DNA from: Vibrio nigripulchritudo ATCC 27043
GTDB taxonomy: Bacteria > Pseudomonadota > Gammaproteobacteria > Enterobacterales > Vibrionaceae
Assembly: GCF_000222685.1 (NCBI RefSeq)
Contig: NZ_AFWJ01000272.1
Location: forward strand, 1 to 34,437
Length of the DNA stretch: 34,437 nt
Reading direction: 5' to 3'
This document shows, piece by piece, positions 34,060-34,437 of the stretch (positions are counted from its first letter, which is position 1; each line of letters starts with the position of its first letter). The notes beneath the pieces were generated by a model. It was given only the letters and a program-made list of their open reading frames with translations, made no database searches and was not told the DNA's origin. The position numbers and the translations under genes are program-made.

Positions 34060-34230
34060 ATTCGCTTATATACTCATAGTAACAGTGAGCGGTGGATTTT
34101 ACGGAATTGCAGGTAAAAGTACAGATGAGCGCAATAGCCTATTTGTTCAAGAAGCTAGAAAATTAAAGAAAAAATAAAAAAATCGATTTTTTTTAGAAAA
34201 AGTGTCCTCGCGCGAAAGTTTGGTTCGTCT

Positions 34231-34264
34231 AGTTAGTAGCTAACTGATTCAGGTTAGTTCTAAC
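34231..34264. promoter_or_regulatory. two inverted repeats before YCII-related gene
   Basis: AGTTAG-TAG-CTAACT at 34231-34245 and GTTAG-TT-CTAAC at 34253-34264 share the half-site GTTAG. Their centres lie about two helical turns apart, so both would face the same side of the DNA. They lie 31-64 bases before the ATG at 34295 and may be operators. Confidence 0.5.
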
Positions 34265-34294
34265 AATAAAAGTGTATTTAACAAGGAGAAAACA

Positions 34295-34437
34295 ATGAGT
34301 AATTACATGTTGATTTATGTTGGTGGCGATCCAGAATGGGCAACAAACACTACACCTGCGGATATGGAAGCCGCGATGCAAGCCTGGACTGACTGGATGG
34401 AAAAACTAGAGCGAAAGATCAACTGGTCGATGGTGGA
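34295..34437 (+). CDS. YCII-related domain protein, 5' part
   Basis: The first 47 codons of a gene cut by the window edge. AAGGAG at 34283-34288 marks a strong ribosome site. The start MSNYMLIYVGGDPEW followed by EAAMQAWTDWMEKLE has the layout of YCII-related (DGPF) domain proteins, small dimeric alpha/beta proteins of mostly unknown activity. The match is from 47 residues only, so the family call is moderate. Confidence 0.7.
   Translation, partial: MSNYMLIYVGGDPEWATNTTPADMEAAMQAWTDWMEKLERKINWSMV

Noticed and set aside
34180-34200. A/T palindrome AAAAAATCGATTTTTT as a terminator
   Set aside because: No GC-rich stem; it is probably an AT-rich promoter-proximal stretch.

Overview
The window looks like a Vibrio or close Vibrionaceae chromosome segment of moderate GC. 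The basis is the gene families: a Vibrio-type M9A collagenase, a RhlE-like helicase, a DUF2938 protein under a MerR regulator, and an accessory cydABX operon. Both edges cut genes: a MocR-type aminotransferase 3' end on the left and a YCII-related gene 5' end on the right.

Layout. (1) 1-3656: MocR regulator tail, then cydA-cydB-cydX for a bd quinol oxidase with all the ligand and proton-path residues checked in place, closed by a strong terminator. (2) 3965-6312 (minus): a membrane-anchored NMT1/SsuA-like substrate-binding protein overlapping by 4 bases a membrane diguanylate cyclase, probably a ligand-to-c-di-GMP sensing pair. (3) 6812-8552: an MFS transporter, a DUF3820 protein and a small unknown protein. 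(4) 8553-14558: an accessory region. It holds a three-gene overlapping operon (a 897-aa TPR-like/CHAT protease and two unrecognised partners), a solo RelE/ParE-like gene with an inverted repeat over its ribosome binding site, and then a gene graveyard: two decayed DUF3820 pieces and the 3' halves of two divergent genes (one a CIA30 family gene) abutting each other. (5) 14559-18421: a LysR regulator divergent from a zinc-less MDR oxidoreductase, then a secreted serine hydrolase and a small minus-strand gene sharing one terminator. (6) 18771-24320: collagenase, MerR/DUF2938 divergent pair with a recognisable 19-bp-spacer MerR promoter, a small unknown gene, and the RhlE-like helicase. (7) 24364-26595 (minus): two tandem paralogous secreted proteins. 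(8) 26836-28682: an Ada(N)-AraC-AlkA fusion translationally coupled to an Ogt-type methyltransferase, an alkylation-repair operon. (9) 28662-32256 (minus): an MBL-fold protein and an accessory phospholipid operon (CDP-alcohol phosphatidyltransferase, CdsA-like, PlsC-GNAT fusion). (10) 32377-34437: a long RluA-family pseudouridine synthase and the truncated YCII-related gene.

The best candidate for an undescribed system is the CHAT protease operon at 8877-13063. It has an apparently intact His/Cys dyad, overlapping partner genes with no family I can name, lower GC than its neighbours in the samples counted by hand, and decayed gene copies beside it that mark the site as a turnover hotspot. A defence or abortive-infection role is inference only. 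Coordinates of starts were adjusted where ribosome binding sites, signal peptides or operator positions argued for it. No database search was possible.
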